Position numbers and translations under genes: made by a program. The notes below the pieces were generated by a model. It was not told the DNA's origin, made no database searches, and was given only the letters and a program-made list of their open reading frames with translations. A stretch of DNA of 64,000 nt from Phenylobacterium conjunctum (GTDB lineage: Bacteria; Pseudomonadota; Alphaproteobacteria; Caulobacterales; Caulobacteraceae), in NCBI RefSeq assembly GCF_042679085.1, contig NZ_JBHTLQ010000015.1, positions 1 to 64,000 on the forward strand, given 5' to 3'. Shown here piece by piece: positions 36,487 through 46,374 of this stretch (its first letter is position 1; every line of letters starts with the position of its first letter).

Positions 36487-37736
36487 GCGGCGCGCTTCTC
36501 CTCTATCGGGCCGGCACGGCCCTCCTGGAGCCATTGGCGCCTGTCCTGCTCCAAAGACGCGCGCGGGCGGGCAAGGAGGACCCGGCGCGGCTGGGCGAAC
36601 GCCTGGGCCGGCCCACGACGCCGCGGCCGGCGGGACGGCTGGTCTGGCTGCATGGGGTCAGCGTCGGCGAGACCCTGTCCCTCTTGCCGCTGGCCAAGGC
36701 CTTGGGCGAGGCGCGGCCTGACCTGACCCTGCTGATCACCTCTGGCACCCGCACCTCGGCCGAACTGCTGGCCGGCCGGCTGCCCACGGGCGCGATCCAC
36801 CAGTACGCCCCGGTCGATAGCCCGGGCGCCGTCACCCGCTTCCTGGACCACTGGCGCCCGGACCTCGGGGTCCTGGTCGAGAGCGAGCTGTGGCCCAACC
36901 TGATCCTGGCGGCGGATAGGCGCGCCCTGCCCCTGGCACTGGTCTCGGCCCGGATGACCCAGGCCAGCGCCGACGGCTGGGCCCGCGCTGGCGGCGCAGC
37001 AAAGCGCCTGCTGAGCGCCTTCCGCCTGATCCTGCCCCAGGAGCCGGAGACCGCCGCCCGGCTGGCGGGCCTGGGCGCTGCGGTGGGGCCGGAGCTGAAC
37101 CTGAAACAGATCGGCGAGCCCCTGCCCTGCGACGCCGCCGAGTTCGACCGGCTTAAGGCGGCCTTCGGCGAGGCCCCTGTGATTCTGGCCGCCAGCACCC
37201 ATCCGGGCGAAGAGGTGCTGATCGCCCGCGCCTTCCGCGCCGCCGGCCGCGACGCCCGCCTGGTGATCGCCCCGCGTCATCCCGACCGGGCCGAGGCGAT
37301 CTGCGCAGAGCTGACGGCGGAGGGCTTCAAGGTCGCTCGCCGCAGCCTGGGCGAGGCGCCCGGCGACGGGGTCTATCTGGCCGACACCCTGGGCGAGATG
37401 GGGCTGTTCTTCCGGCTGGCCCGCGCCGTGGTGATGGGCGGCAGCTTCTTCGAGGGGATCGGCGGCCATAATCCGTTGGAGCCCGCGCGGCTGGGCGTGC
37501 CCATCGTCACCGGCCCGCATGTGTTCAACGCCCAGGCCACCTATGAGGCGATGTTCGATGAGGTGGCTGCGATCCCCGCCGTCGACGAGGCGGCCCTGGC
37601 CCGGCACATCGCCGGCCTGATCGACTATCCGCATATCGCCCGCCGCATCGGCCAGGCCGCCCTGGCCCATGCCGGCCGCCAGGGCCAGGCCCTCAACAGG
37701 GCGCTCGACCTCATCCTGCCCCTGGTCCCGGCATGA
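36483..37736 (+). CDS. waaA: 3-deoxy-D-manno-octulosonic acid transferase
   Basis: WaaA (KdtA) transfers Kdo from CMP-Kdo to lipid IVA at the inner membrane. The 417-residue protein has an N-terminal anchor, the catalytic GVSVGE motif (about 59-64), VESELWPN (about 138-145), SARM, and the C-terminal MGGSFFEGIGGHNPLEPA (about 318-335), which binds the donor nucleotide. It starts at GTG 36483 inside the end of the CDF gene and overlaps lpxK by 4 bases. Confidence 0.95.
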   Translation: MSGALLLYRAGTALLEPLAPVLLQRRARAGKEDPARLGERLGRPTTPRPAGRLVWLHGVSVGETLSLLPLAKALGEARPDLTLLITSGTRTSAELLAGRLPTGAIHQYAPVDSPGAVTRFLDHWRPDLGVLVESELWPNLILAADRRALPLALVSARMTQASADGWARAGGAAKRLLSAFRLILPQEPETAARLAGLGAAVGPELNLKQIGEPLPCDAAEFDRLKAAFGEAPVILAASTHPGEEVLIARAFRAAGRDARLVIAPRHPDRAEAICAELTAEGFKVARRSLGEAPGDGVYLADTLGEMGLFFRLARAVVMGGSFFEGIGGHNPLEPARLGVPIVTGPHVFNAQATYEAMFDEVAAIPAVDEAALARHIAGLIDYPHIARRIGQAALAHAGRQGQALNRALDLILPLVPA

Positions 37737-38743
37737 AGCTGCCGACGCCCCGCTGGTGGTATGTGCGCGAGAACGTCCCCGCGCCGGTGACTCGCGCCCT
37801 GCTGAAACCCCTGTCCTGGATCTGGGCCTGGGCCACGGCCCGACGCATCGCCAAGGCGGTTCCGGTCGATCCCGGCGTGCCGGTGATCTGCGTCGGCAAC
37901 CTGACCGCGGGCGGCGTCGGCAAGACGCCGGTGGTGCGCGAACTGCTGCGTCGTCTCCGCGCCTGGGGGATCGAGGCCCAGGGGTTGTCCCGGGGCTATG
38001 GCGGGACCCTGCCCGGCCCCCTGTTGGTGCACCCGGAGAGCTACTCCGCCGCCGAGGTGGGGGACGAGCCGCTGATGATGGCCGCCGACGCGCCGATCTG
38101 GATCGCCCGCGACCGCGCCGCCGGCGCCAAGGCCGCGGCGGGACACGGCGCCCAGGTGCTGGTGATGGACGACGGCCACCAGAACCCGTCGCTGAAGAAG
38201 GCCCTGTCCCTGGTGGTGGTGGACGGCGAGACCCGCAATGGCGAATGGCCGCTGGGCGATGGCTCAGTGTTTCCGGCCGGCCCTCTGCGCGAACCGCTGA
38301 AGGTGGGCCTGGCCCGCGCCGACGCCGTGGTGCTGATGATGCCTGACGACCTGGAGACGCCCGATCCGGACCTGCTGGCGGTGTTCACGGGCAAGCCGGT
38401 GCTGGTCGCGCGGGTGAAGCCGGCGGCGGCCCCGCCGTCTGGCCCGCAGATGGGCTTCGCCGGCATCGGCAAGCCGTGGAAGGTGGAGCGGGCGCTGAAA
38501 GCCGCCGGCTGCGATCTCAAGGACTTCGCGGGCTTCCCCGACCACGCGGCCTATGACGAGCGGACGCTGAAGATCCTGGCGGCGCAGGCGGAGGCGCACG
38601 ATGCGGGCCTGGTGACCACGGAGAAGGACTGGGCGCGGCTGCCGCCGGCCTGGCGCGACCGGGTCACGGCCTGGCCGGTGCGCTGCGTCTTCGAGGACGA
38701 GGCGGCGCTGGACGCCCTCCTCGCCCCACTCCTGAAGGCTTAG
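37733..38743 (+). CDS. lpxK: Tetraacyldisaccharide 4'-kinase
   Basis: LpxK phosphorylates the 4' position of the lipid A disaccharide. The 336-residue protein has the kinase P-loop GNLTAGGVGKTP (55-66), LSRGYGG, and MDDGHQNPS (DDGxQ motif). It is the last gene of the msbA-DUF374-CDF-waaA-lpxK operon, all joined by short overlaps or gaps. Its stop overlaps by 3-4 bases the convergent phosphotransferase gene, so there is no intergenic terminator. Confidence 0.95.
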   Translation: MKLPTPRWWYVRENVPAPVTRALLKPLSWIWAWATARRIAKAVPVDPGVPVICVGNLTAGGVGKTPVVRELLRRLRAWGIEAQGLSRGYGGTLPGPLLVHPESYSAAEVGDEPLMMAADAPIWIARDRAAGAKAAAGHGAQVLVMDDGHQNPSLKKALSLVVVDGETRNGEWPLGDGSVFPAGPLREPLKVGLARADAVVLMMPDDLETPDPDLLAVFTGKPVLVARVKPAAAPPSGPQMGFAGIGKPWKVERALKAAGCDLKDFAGFPDHAAYDERTLKILAAQAEAHDAGLVTTEKDWARLPPAWRDRVTAWPVRCVFEDEAALDALLAPLLKA

Positions 38744-39807
38744 GCCCCGGCCTTCTTCGCGAATTCCCAACCGGCCTTGGCCAGGCCCGGAACGCGCTCG
38801 GCCATGGCCGCGGCCTGCGGGCTGTTGGCGGTGCCGTCGCGGACCCGACCGACGATCCCCTGCAGGATCCCCGCCAGGCGGAAGCTGTTATAGGCGAAGA
38901 ACCAGTTCACCTCCGGCAGGCCGTCACGGCCGGTCAGACGGCAGTACTCGGCGACATATTCCTCGGCGGTCGGAATGCCGTGCGCCTTGAGGTCCGGGAT
39001 CGTGGCGATGGAGCCGTTGACCCAGTTCATCAGCAGGTAGGTGAAGTCGGCCAGCGGATCGCCCAGGGTCGACAGTTCCCAGTCGAGCACGGCGGTGACG
39101 CGGGCCTCGGTGGGATGCAGGACCATGTTGTCCAGGCGATAGTCGCCGTGCACCACCGAGGTGCGGTCCTGGTTCGGGACCGACTGGGGCAGCCACTCGA
39201 TCAGACGCTCCATGTCCTCGAGCTTCACGGTCTCGGAGGCGCGGTACTGCTTGGTCCACCGGTCGACCTGACGGCCCATATAGTTGCCGGGCTTGCCGTA
39301 ATCGCCCAGGCCGACGGCCTGGTAGTCGGTGTTGTGCAGGTCGGCCAGGGTCTTGAGCTTGGCCATGTAGATGGCGTGGCGCTCGGCCGGCTCGTACTGC
39401 GGCAGGGACTGGTCCCACAGGATCCGGCCCTCGACCATGTCCATGACGTAGAACATGGTGCCGATGACGCCTTCGTCGACGCAAAGGCCATAGGGCTTGG
39501 CGACCGGGAAGCCGGTCGGGTGCAGGGCCGAGATCACCTTGAACTCACGGTCCACAGCGTGGGCCGAGGGCAGCAGCTTGCCCGGCGGCTTGCGGCGCAT
39601 GACGTACTTCTTGGCCGGGGTCACCAGCTGGTAGGTCGGGTTGGACTGGCCGCCCTTGAACTGGCGGACCTCCAGCGGCCCCTCGAAGCCCTCGACATTG
39701 GCCTGCATCCAGGCGGCCAGGGCGGCCTCGTCGAAGCGATGGCTCTCGGCCACCTCCTTGGTCCCGGTGTTCAGCTGTTCCCGCTGTTGCTCGGCGGCGT
39801 CGGCCAT
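38740..39807 (-). CDS. Aminoglycoside phosphotransferase-fold protein (ACAD10-like)
   Basis: This is a 355-residue protein of the APH/choline-kinase superfamily. Key motifs are KGGQSNPTYQL with YVMRRKPPG (nucleotide-binding), VVHGDYRLDNMVLH (catalytic HGD) and VLDWELSTLGDPLADF (metal-binding). Close relatives are encoded beside acyl-CoA dehydrogenases and resemble the kinase half of human ACAD10, which phosphorylates hydroxy-acyl-CoA. No acyl-CoA gene is adjacent here, so the role is unknown. Confidence 0.85.
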   Translation of the reverse strand: MADAAEQQREQLNTGTKEVAESHRFDEAALAAWMQANVEGFEGPLEVRQFKGGQSNPTYQLVTPAKKYVMRRKPPGKLLPSAHAVDREFKVISALHPTGFPVAKPYGLCVDEGVIGTMFYVMDMVEGRILWDQSLPQYEPAERHAIYMAKLKTLADLHNTDYQAVGLGDYGKPGNYMGRQVDRWTKQYRASETVKLEDMERLIEWLPQSVPNQDRTSVVHGDYRLDNMVLHPTEARVTAVLDWELSTLGDPLADFTYLLMNWVNGSIATIPDLKAHGIPTAEEYVAEYCRLTGRDGLPEVNWFFAYNSFRLAGILQGIVGRVRDGTANSPQAAAMAERVPGLAKAGWEFAKKAGA

Positions 39808-39891
39808 GGCGTTTCCCGTCGTCTCTTACGCTTGTTTGAATGCACCTTACCGATCCGGCCCCGGCCCCGGCAAGCGCACGCGGCGGAAACA

Positions 39892-39913
39892 GACCGATTC
39901 TTCGAAATCGGTC
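39892..39913 (-). terminator. Intrinsic terminator of purD
   Basis: A perfect 8-bp stem GACCGATT/AATCGGTC with a 6-base loop lies 12 bases after the purD stop on the minus strand and is followed by TGTTTCC. This is weak to moderate as an intrinsic terminator. Confidence 0.65.
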
Positions 39914-39925
39914 AGCCGCGCCGGG

Positions 39926-41212
39926 TCACCGGCCGAGCACACGCCAGCCGATGTCGGTGCGATGGAAGCCGCCGGGCCAGTCGATCTTGGCGATGGCCGC
40001 ATAGGCGCGGTCGCGGGCGGTCTTCAGGTCGCCGCCGCGGGCGCAGACATTGAGCACCCGGCCGCCAGAGGCGCGCAGGACCCCCTCGGCGTCGCGGCTG
40101 GTGCCGGCATGGAAGACCACCACGTCAGGGCCGAAGTCCTGCTCGGCGCCCTTGATCTCGGAGCCGGTCTTGGGGGCGTCGGGATAGCCCTCGGCCGCCA
40201 GCACCACGCAGATCGCAGGATCGTCGTGGAATTCGGGCGGCGGCAGCTGCTCCAGGGTCCCCGCGGCGCAGGCGACCAGATAGGGCACGAGGTCGCTCTT
40301 CAGGCGCAGCATCAGCACCTGGCATTCCGGGTCGCCGAAGCGGACGTTGAACTCCACCAGCTTGGGGCCGTCGCGGGTGGCCATCAGCTCGACGAACAGC
40401 ACCCCCTTGTAGGGCGCCCCCTCGGCGGCGATGCCGGCGAAGGCGGGCTCGGCCAGGCGGGTGCGAACCTGCTCGATCAGGTCAGGGGTGAAGACCGGGG
40501 CCGGCGAATAGGTGCCCATGCCGCCGGTGTTGGGGCCCTGCTCGCCGTCATAGGCGCGCTTGTGGTCCTGGGCGCCGCCGAACATCATGACGGTCGCTCC
40601 GTCGCACAGGGCGAAATAGGAGCCGATCTCGCCTTCGAGGAACTCCTCGATCACCACCCGCGCGCCGGCGGCGCCGAACCGGCCGCCCAGGGCGTCGTCG
40701 ATGGCGGCCTCGGCCTCGGCCAGGGTCGGGGCGATCACCACGCCCTTGCCGGCCGCCAGACCGTCGGCCTTGACCACATAGGGGGGTCGAAAGGCGGCGA
40801 GCCCAGCCTTGGCGGCCTCGGCCTCGTCAAACACCCTGTAGGCGCTGGTGGGCAGGCCGTGGCGGTCGGTGAAGGCCTTGGTGAAGGCCTTGGAGCTTTC
40901 CAGCTGGCCGGCGAAGGCCACCGGGCCGAAACAGGGAATCTTGGCCTGTGCCAGGGCGTCGGCGAGGCCCGCCTCGACGCTGACCTCGGGGCCGATCACC
41001 ACCAGGTCGGCGGCGATCTCCTGGGCCAGGGCGACCAGGGCGGGCACATCGGTCGGCTTCACCGCCCGCAGGTCGCCCAGGGCCGCCATGCCCGGATTGC
41101 CCGGGGCCATGACCAGGCGCTTCACCAGGGGCGAAGCGGCGATCTTCCAGGCCAGCGCATGCTCGCGCCCGCCAGATCCGACGAGAAGGACGTTCAGGGC
41201 CTGCTGGGTCAT
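39926..41212 (-). CDS. purD: Phosphoribosylamine-glycine ligase
   Basis: PurD is the ATP-grasp enzyme of the second purine-synthesis step (GAR synthetase). The 428-residue protein has VGSGGREHALAWK at the N-terminus, GPEVSVEAGLAD, ATP-grasp motifs around GLAAGKGV, and NVRFGDPECQ near the Mg site. It lies 47 bases after phoB on the same strand; co-transcription with the Pho operon is possible, but nothing functional links them. Confidence 0.95.
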   Translation of the reverse strand: MTQQALNVLLVGSGGREHALAWKIAASPLVKRLVMAPGNPGMAALGDLRAVKPTDVPALVALAQEIAADLVVIGPEVSVEAGLADALAQAKIPCFGPVAFAGQLESSKAFTKAFTDRHGLPTSAYRVFDEAEAAKAGLAAFRPPYVVKADGLAAGKGVVIAPTLAEAEAAIDDALGGRFGAAGARVVIEEFLEGEIGSYFALCDGATVMMFGGAQDHKRAYDGEQGPNTGGMGTYSPAPVFTPDLIEQVRTRLAEPAFAGIAAEGAPYKGVLFVELMATRDGPKLVEFNVRFGDPECQVLMLRLKSDLVPYLVACAAGTLEQLPPPEFHDDPAICVVLAAEGYPDAPKTGSEIKGAEQDFGPDVVVFHAGTSRDAEGVLRASGGRVLNVCARGGDLKTARDRAYAAIAKIDWPGGFHRTDIGWRVLGR

Positions 41213-41259
41213 GACCGGGGCTTTCGCCTGTGGCGAGGTCCCAAGTCAAGCCGCCCGCG

Positions 41260-41952
41260 TCAGGCGTTCATGTCCAGGGAATAGCCCGCCGAGCGGACGG
41301 TGCGGATCGGGTCTTCCAGGGCGTCGTCCCGGTTGAGAGCCTTGCGCAGGCGCCCGATGTGGACGTCCACGGTGCGGGCCTCGACATAGACGTCCGAGCC
41401 CCAGACCGCGTCGAGCAGCTGCTCGCGGGAGAACACCCGGCCCGGATGCTGCATCAGATAGTCCAGCAGCCGGAACTCCGTCGGGCCCAGGTGGATCTCC
41501 TGGCCCTGGCGCTTTACCCGGTGAGCCACCCGGTCCATGACCAGGTCGCCGATGGCGATGCGGTCCTCGGCCAGACCGGGGCGGATCCGGCGCAGGACGG
41601 CGCGGATGCGGGCCGACAGCTCGCTCATGGCGAAGGGCTTGACCACATAGTCGTCGGCGCCGGTGTCCAGGCCGCGAATACGGTCGCTCTCCTCACCGCG
41701 GGCGGTGAGCATGATGATCGGGACGTTGCGGCTCTCGGTGCGCTGGCGCAGCCTGCGGCAGACCTCGATGCCGGACACCTTGGGCAGCATCCAGTCGAGC
41801 ACGATGAGGTCGGGCAGGCGCTCGCTGGCCAGGGTCAGGGCCTCCTCGCCGTCGGCGGCTACGACGACCTCATAGCCCTCCTTGTCGAGGTTGTACTGAA
41901 GCAGGGTCGAGAGGGCGTCCTCGTCCTCGACCACGAGGATGAAGGGGATCAA
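41260..41952 (-). CDS. phoB: Phosphate regulon response regulator PhoB
   Basis: This is a 230-residue OmpR-class regulator. The receiver domain (1-120) has phospho-acceptor D53 (IVLDWMLP) and the conserved Lys in VVKPFA. The C-terminal winged helix (130-228) has EARTVDVHIGRLRKAL. Phosphorylated by PhoR, it binds Pho boxes such as those at 46357 and 47811. The start is TTG 41952, with AGGAG eight bases upstream, not an ATG. It is the last Pho gene of the operon. Confidence 0.95.
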   Translation of the reverse strand: MIPFILVVEDEDALSTLLQYNLDKEGYEVVVAADGEEALTLASERLPDLIVLDWMLPKVSGIEVCRRLRQRTESRNVPIIMLTARGEESDRIRGLDTGADDYVVKPFAMSELSARIRAVLRRIRPGLAEDRIAIGDLVMDRVAHRVKRQGQEIHLGPTEFRLLDYLMQHPGRVFSREQLLDAVWGSDVYVEARTVDVHIGRLRKALNRDDALEDPIRTVRSAGYSLDMNA

Positions 41953-41963
41953 GCCGGTATCTC

Positions 41964-42659
41964 CTAGGGCCGCAGGTCGTCGGTCTTGGGCCGCTCGGCC
42001 GAGACCATTTCCTGACCGGTGATTTCGTAGTGCACGATCTCGGCGATGTTGGTCGCGTGGTCGCCGATGCGTTCCAGGTTCTTGGCCACGAACAGCAGGT
42101 GGGCGCAGGCGGTGATCGTGCGCGGATCGCCCATCATGTAGGTGAGCAGCTCGCGGAACAGGCTGTTGTAGTGCTCGTCGACCTCGTCATCGCGGGTCCA
42201 GACCTGGATGGCCCGGTCCACGTCGGAAGCGGTGTAGGCGTCCAGCACGTCCTTCAGACGCCCGGCCACCAGCCGGCCCATGCGCTCGATGGAGCGGGTC
42301 AGCGGGCTGACCGGCTCGACATCGGCCAGGATCAGGGTGCGCTTGGCGATGTTCTTGGCCAGGTCGCCGCAGCGCTCCAGGTTCATGGCGATCTTCATCG
42401 CCGCCACCGTCCGGCGCAGGTCGTTGGCCATGGGCTGGCGCAGGGCGATCAGGCGGATCGACTTGCGCTCGATATCGGCCTCCAGGACGTCCAGCCGTTC
42501 ATCGCGGCCGATGATCTGTTCGGCCAGGGCGCGGTCGCGTTTCAGCACCGCATCCAGGCTGTCGGCCACCGCGGCCTCGGTCAGGCCGCCCATCCGCGCC
42601 GTCTCGGCGGTCAGGGTGTTGAGTTCGTCCTCGTAGGACTTGACGATGTGCTCGTTCAT
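41964..42659 (-). CDS. phoU: Phosphate-transport regulator PhoU
   Basis: PhoU is a 231-residue two-repeat helical protein that links Pst transporter activity to PhoR signalling. Each repeat carries the E(A/E)-x3-RD-type metal site (LNLERCGDLAKNIAKR and KNLERIGDHATNIAE). It sits between pstB (11-base gap) and phoB (11-base gap), the order typical for the group. Confidence 0.95.
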   Translation of the reverse strand: MNEHIVKSYEDELNTLTAETARMGGLTEAAVADSLDAVLKRDRALAEQIIGRDERLDVLEADIERKSIRLIALRQPMANDLRRTVAAMKIAMNLERCGDLAKNIAKRTLILADVEPVSPLTRSIERMGRLVAGRLKDVLDAYTASDVDRAIQVWTRDDEVDEHYNSLFRELLTYMMGDPRTITACAHLLFVAKNLERIGDHATNIAEIVHYEITGQEMVSAERPKTDDLRP

Positions 42660-42669
42660 GACGGGGTCC

Positions 42670-43533
<864 letters not shown>

Positions 43534-43537
43534 CGGA

Positions 43538-44830
43538 TTACCACCGGCGTTCGAAGCGGCGGCGAAGCAGGATCGCGGCCAGGTTCATGATGATCATGAA
43601 GGTGAGGAGGACGAGGATCGCCGCGGCGGTGCGCTCATGGAAGGCGCGCTCCGAGGCGTTTTCCCAGATGAAGACCTGGACCGGCAGGACGGTCGCCGCG
43701 CCGGTGAAGCCTTCCGGCACGCCGGGCACGAAGGAGACCATGCCGATCATCAGGAGGGGCGCGGTCTCGCCCAGCGCGTGGGCCAGGGACAGGATGGAGC
43801 CGGTCATCACGCCGGGCATGGCGAGCGGCAGGACGTGGTGGAACACCGTCTGGGTCTTGGACGCGCCAACGCCCAGGGCGGCTTCGCGGATCGACGGCGG
43901 CACCGCCTTCAGCGCCGAGCGCGTGGCGATGATCACGGTGGGCAGGGCCATCAGGGCCAGGACCAGACCGCCCACCAGCGGCGAGGAGCGCGGCACGCCC
44001 AGCCAGTTGATGAACACCGCCAGGCCGAGCAGGCCGTAGACGATGGAGGGCACGGCGGCGAGGTTGTTGATGTTGACCTCGATCAGGTCGCTGAACCGGC
44101 CCTTGGGCGCGAATTCCTCGAGATAGGTCGCGGCCAGCACGCCGATCGGGATGGCCAGGGCGGCGGTGATCAGCAGCATCATGGCGGAGCCCACCACAGC
44201 CCCCAGCACCCCGGCCTGTTCCGGCTCGGTGGAGTCCGAGCGGGTGAAGAAGCCGGTGTTGAATTCCGACTTCACCGCGCCCTGGGCCTTCAGCTTGTCC
44301 AGCCAGGCCAGTTGCTGGTTGTCGAGCTTGCGCTCGTCCTGCGGCGTCGAGCGCTTCAGCTCGCCCTTGAAATAGAGCTGGCCGTCGGCCTTCACCGGAC
44401 CGGAGACGGTGATCGTCTTGCCGATCAGGTCGGGATTGTCGCGGACCTGCTTCAGCACCTGGAAGCCGAGATCGTTGGAGATCAGCTCCATCAGCTTGCC
44501 GGACGTCGTGCCGTACTCGTCGTCCTTCTCGCCCAGGCGGGCGAGGGTCTGGTCGGCGATCATCAGGTCGAAGTTGGCGCCGGCCACGTCGGCCCGATCC
44601 ACCCGGGCGGGGTCGATATAGACCGGCACGGTCATCTTGTAGTCGACGAAGGTCGAGTAACCCTGGACCACGATGCGGCCGACCAGGACCGCGAGGAAGC
44701 TCAGCGCCACCACGATGGCCAGGCGGCCATAGAGGCGGAAGCGCATCTCCTCGGCGTGGCGCTTCTTCAGCCGCGCCTCGACCGCGGCGCGCAGGGACGG
44801 CTGGGCCGTCGGAAGGGCGGCGTCAGTCAT
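43538..44830 (-). CDS. pstA: Phosphate ABC transporter permease PstA
   Basis: PstA is 430 residues, longer than E. coli PstA (296) because of an N-terminal cytoplasmic or periplasmic domain (about 1-170, DUF3333-like) seen in alphaproteobacteria. The permease core follows with a typical EAALGVGASKTQTVFHHVLPLAMPG loop. Its start overlaps the end of pstC by 8 bases. Confidence 0.93.
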   Translation of the reverse strand: MTDAALPTAQPSLRAAVEARLKKRHAEEMRFRLYGRLAIVVALSFLAVLVGRIVVQGYSTFVDYKMTVPVYIDPARVDRADVAGANFDLMIADQTLARLGEKDDEYGTTSGKLMELISNDLGFQVLKQVRDNPDLIGKTITVSGPVKADGQLYFKGELKRSTPQDERKLDNQQLAWLDKLKAQGAVKSEFNTGFFTRSDSTEPEQAGVLGAVVGSAMMLLITAALAIPIGVLAATYLEEFAPKGRFSDLIEVNINNLAAVPSIVYGLLGLAVFINWLGVPRSSPLVGGLVLALMALPTVIIATRSALKAVPPSIREAALGVGASKTQTVFHHVLPLAMPGVMTGSILSLAHALGETAPLLMIGMVSFVPGVPEGFTGAATVLPVQVFIWENASERAFHERTAAAILVLLTFMIIMNLAAILLRRRFERRW

Positions 44831-46265
44831 ATTGTTCCCGATACTTCTGGACCACGCGCAGGGCGATGATGTTCAGCGCGAAGGTCACGACGAATAGGGC
44901 CAGGCCCAGGCCGAAGGCGGCCAGGGTCTTGGGGCTGTCGAACTCCTGGTCGCCGGTCAGCAGGGTGACGATCTGGACCGTCACCGTGGTCACCGTATCC
45001 AGGGGATTGATGGTGGTCTTGGCCTGCAGGCCGGCGGCCATGGTCACGATCATGGTCTCGCCGACGGCGCGGGACACGGCCAGCAGCATGGCGGCCATGA
45101 TCCCGGGCAGGGCCGCGGGCAGCACCACCTTCTTCACGGTCTCGGAGCGGGTGGCGCCCATGGCCAGGCTGCCGTCGCGCATCGACTGCGGCACGGCGTT
45201 GATGATGTCGTCGGACAGGGACGAGACGAAGGGGATCAGCATGATGCCCATCACCGCCCCCGCCACCAGGGCCATCTGGTTCTGCACCTGGGAGAGATAG
45301 ACGCCCAGGGTGTCGAAGGGGCCGCCCACAAGCTCGGCCCCCAGGGCGTTGAACCCGGCGCGGAACAGCGGGCCGACGGTCAGGGCGGCGAAGAAGCCGT
45401 AGACCACGGTGGGGACCCCGGCCAGGATCTCCAGCAGCGGCTTGACCACCGAGCGGGTCACGCCGCTGGCGTATTCCGACAGGTAGATGGCCGAGAACAG
45501 CCCGATCGGCGCGGCCACGATCATGGCGATGACCATGATCAGGAAGGTGCCGGCGAACAGGGGGACGGCGCCGAACGCGCCCTTGGAGGCGTACTGGTCA
45601 GAGCGCATGGCGATCTGCGGGTCCCAGTCCAGGCCGAACAGGAACTCCTGGACCGGCACCGACTGGAAGAAGCGCAGGCTCTCCCAGACCAGGGAGGCGA
45701 CGATGCCGACCGTGGTCAGGATGGCGGTGACCGAGCAGACGATGAACAGGCCTGCGACCCAGCCCTCGACCCGATTGCGGGCCCGGAAGTCAGGCCGGAT
45801 CCGGCGGATCGCCAGGGCGACGCCCGACAGGGAGAGCACGGCGGCGGCCGCCAGGGCGCCGTAGGTGATAAGGGTCTCAAGCTGGGCCGCCTGGGCGGTC
45901 TTGTCCTTGAGGGCGATCCCGAGGTCGCCGTCATAGGTCATCTCGCTGGCTTGGCCGCCATGGGCCAGGGCGCGGGCGTCATCGAAGAACACCTGCTGCT
46001 CCTGGGCGGTCAGGGCGGCGACCGGGGCCGGAACCTGGAGCCGCAGCAGGCCGGCTTCCAGGCGCCCGCCGAAGAAGGCGGCGGCCAGGATCAGCAGGGC
46101 GGCAGGCACGCCGGCCCACAGCGCGACATAGGCGCCATAGTAGCCCGGCAGGGAATGCATGCGCCGGGGCTGGCCGGCGGCGGCGGTCGTCACCTTGCGC
46201 CGCGCGGCGACATAGGTGGCCGCAGAGAAGAGGACGAGCGCCAGTAAGGCGACCCAGGTCAGCAT
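44823..46265 (-). CDS. pstC: Phosphate ABC transporter permease PstC
   Basis: PstC is 480 residues, with an N-terminal extension with membrane helices before the permease core. The EAA-like loop is in SMRDGSLAMGATRSETVKKVVLPAALPG. No pstS (phosphate-binding protein) is present in the window, so it must be elsewhere. A Pho box lies at 46357-46374, about 90 bases upstream. Confidence 0.93.
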   Translation of the reverse strand: MLTWVALLALVLFSAATYVAARRKVTTAAAGQPRRMHSLPGYYGAYVALWAGVPAALLILAAAFFGGRLEAGLLRLQVPAPVAALTAQEQQVFFDDARALAHGGQASEMTYDGDLGIALKDKTAQAAQLETLITYGALAAAAVLSLSGVALAIRRIRPDFRARNRVEGWVAGLFIVCSVTAILTTVGIVASLVWESLRFFQSVPVQEFLFGLDWDPQIAMRSDQYASKGAFGAVPLFAGTFLIMVIAMIVAAPIGLFSAIYLSEYASGVTRSVVKPLLEILAGVPTVVYGFFAALTVGPLFRAGFNALGAELVGGPFDTLGVYLSQVQNQMALVAGAVMGIMLIPFVSSLSDDIINAVPQSMRDGSLAMGATRSETVKKVVLPAALPGIMAAMLLAVSRAVGETMIVTMAAGLQAKTTINPLDTVTTVTVQIVTLLTGDQEFDSPKTLAAFGLGLALFVVTFALNIIALRVVQKYREQYD

Positions 46266-46356
46266 GTGAACTCGCGGTCCTGCAGTTGGAGATCAAGCGG
46301 CGGCGGCTGGCCGATCGCTGCGCGGACGGAACCTGCCCGCGCAATGCTGTCCCCAT

Positions 46357-46374
46357 ACGACAGTTCTACGACAC
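46357..46374 (-). promoter_or_regulatory. Pho box ahead of pstC
   Basis: On the minus strand GTGTCGT-AGAA-CTGTCGT (46357-46374) matches the PhoB site (CTGTCAT-N4-CTGTCAT) with one or two mismatches per half. It overlaps the phoR stop codon (46366-46368), so phosphate starvation can raise pst expression independently of phoR. A third partial repeat, GGACAGC, follows four bases further on. Confidence 0.7.
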
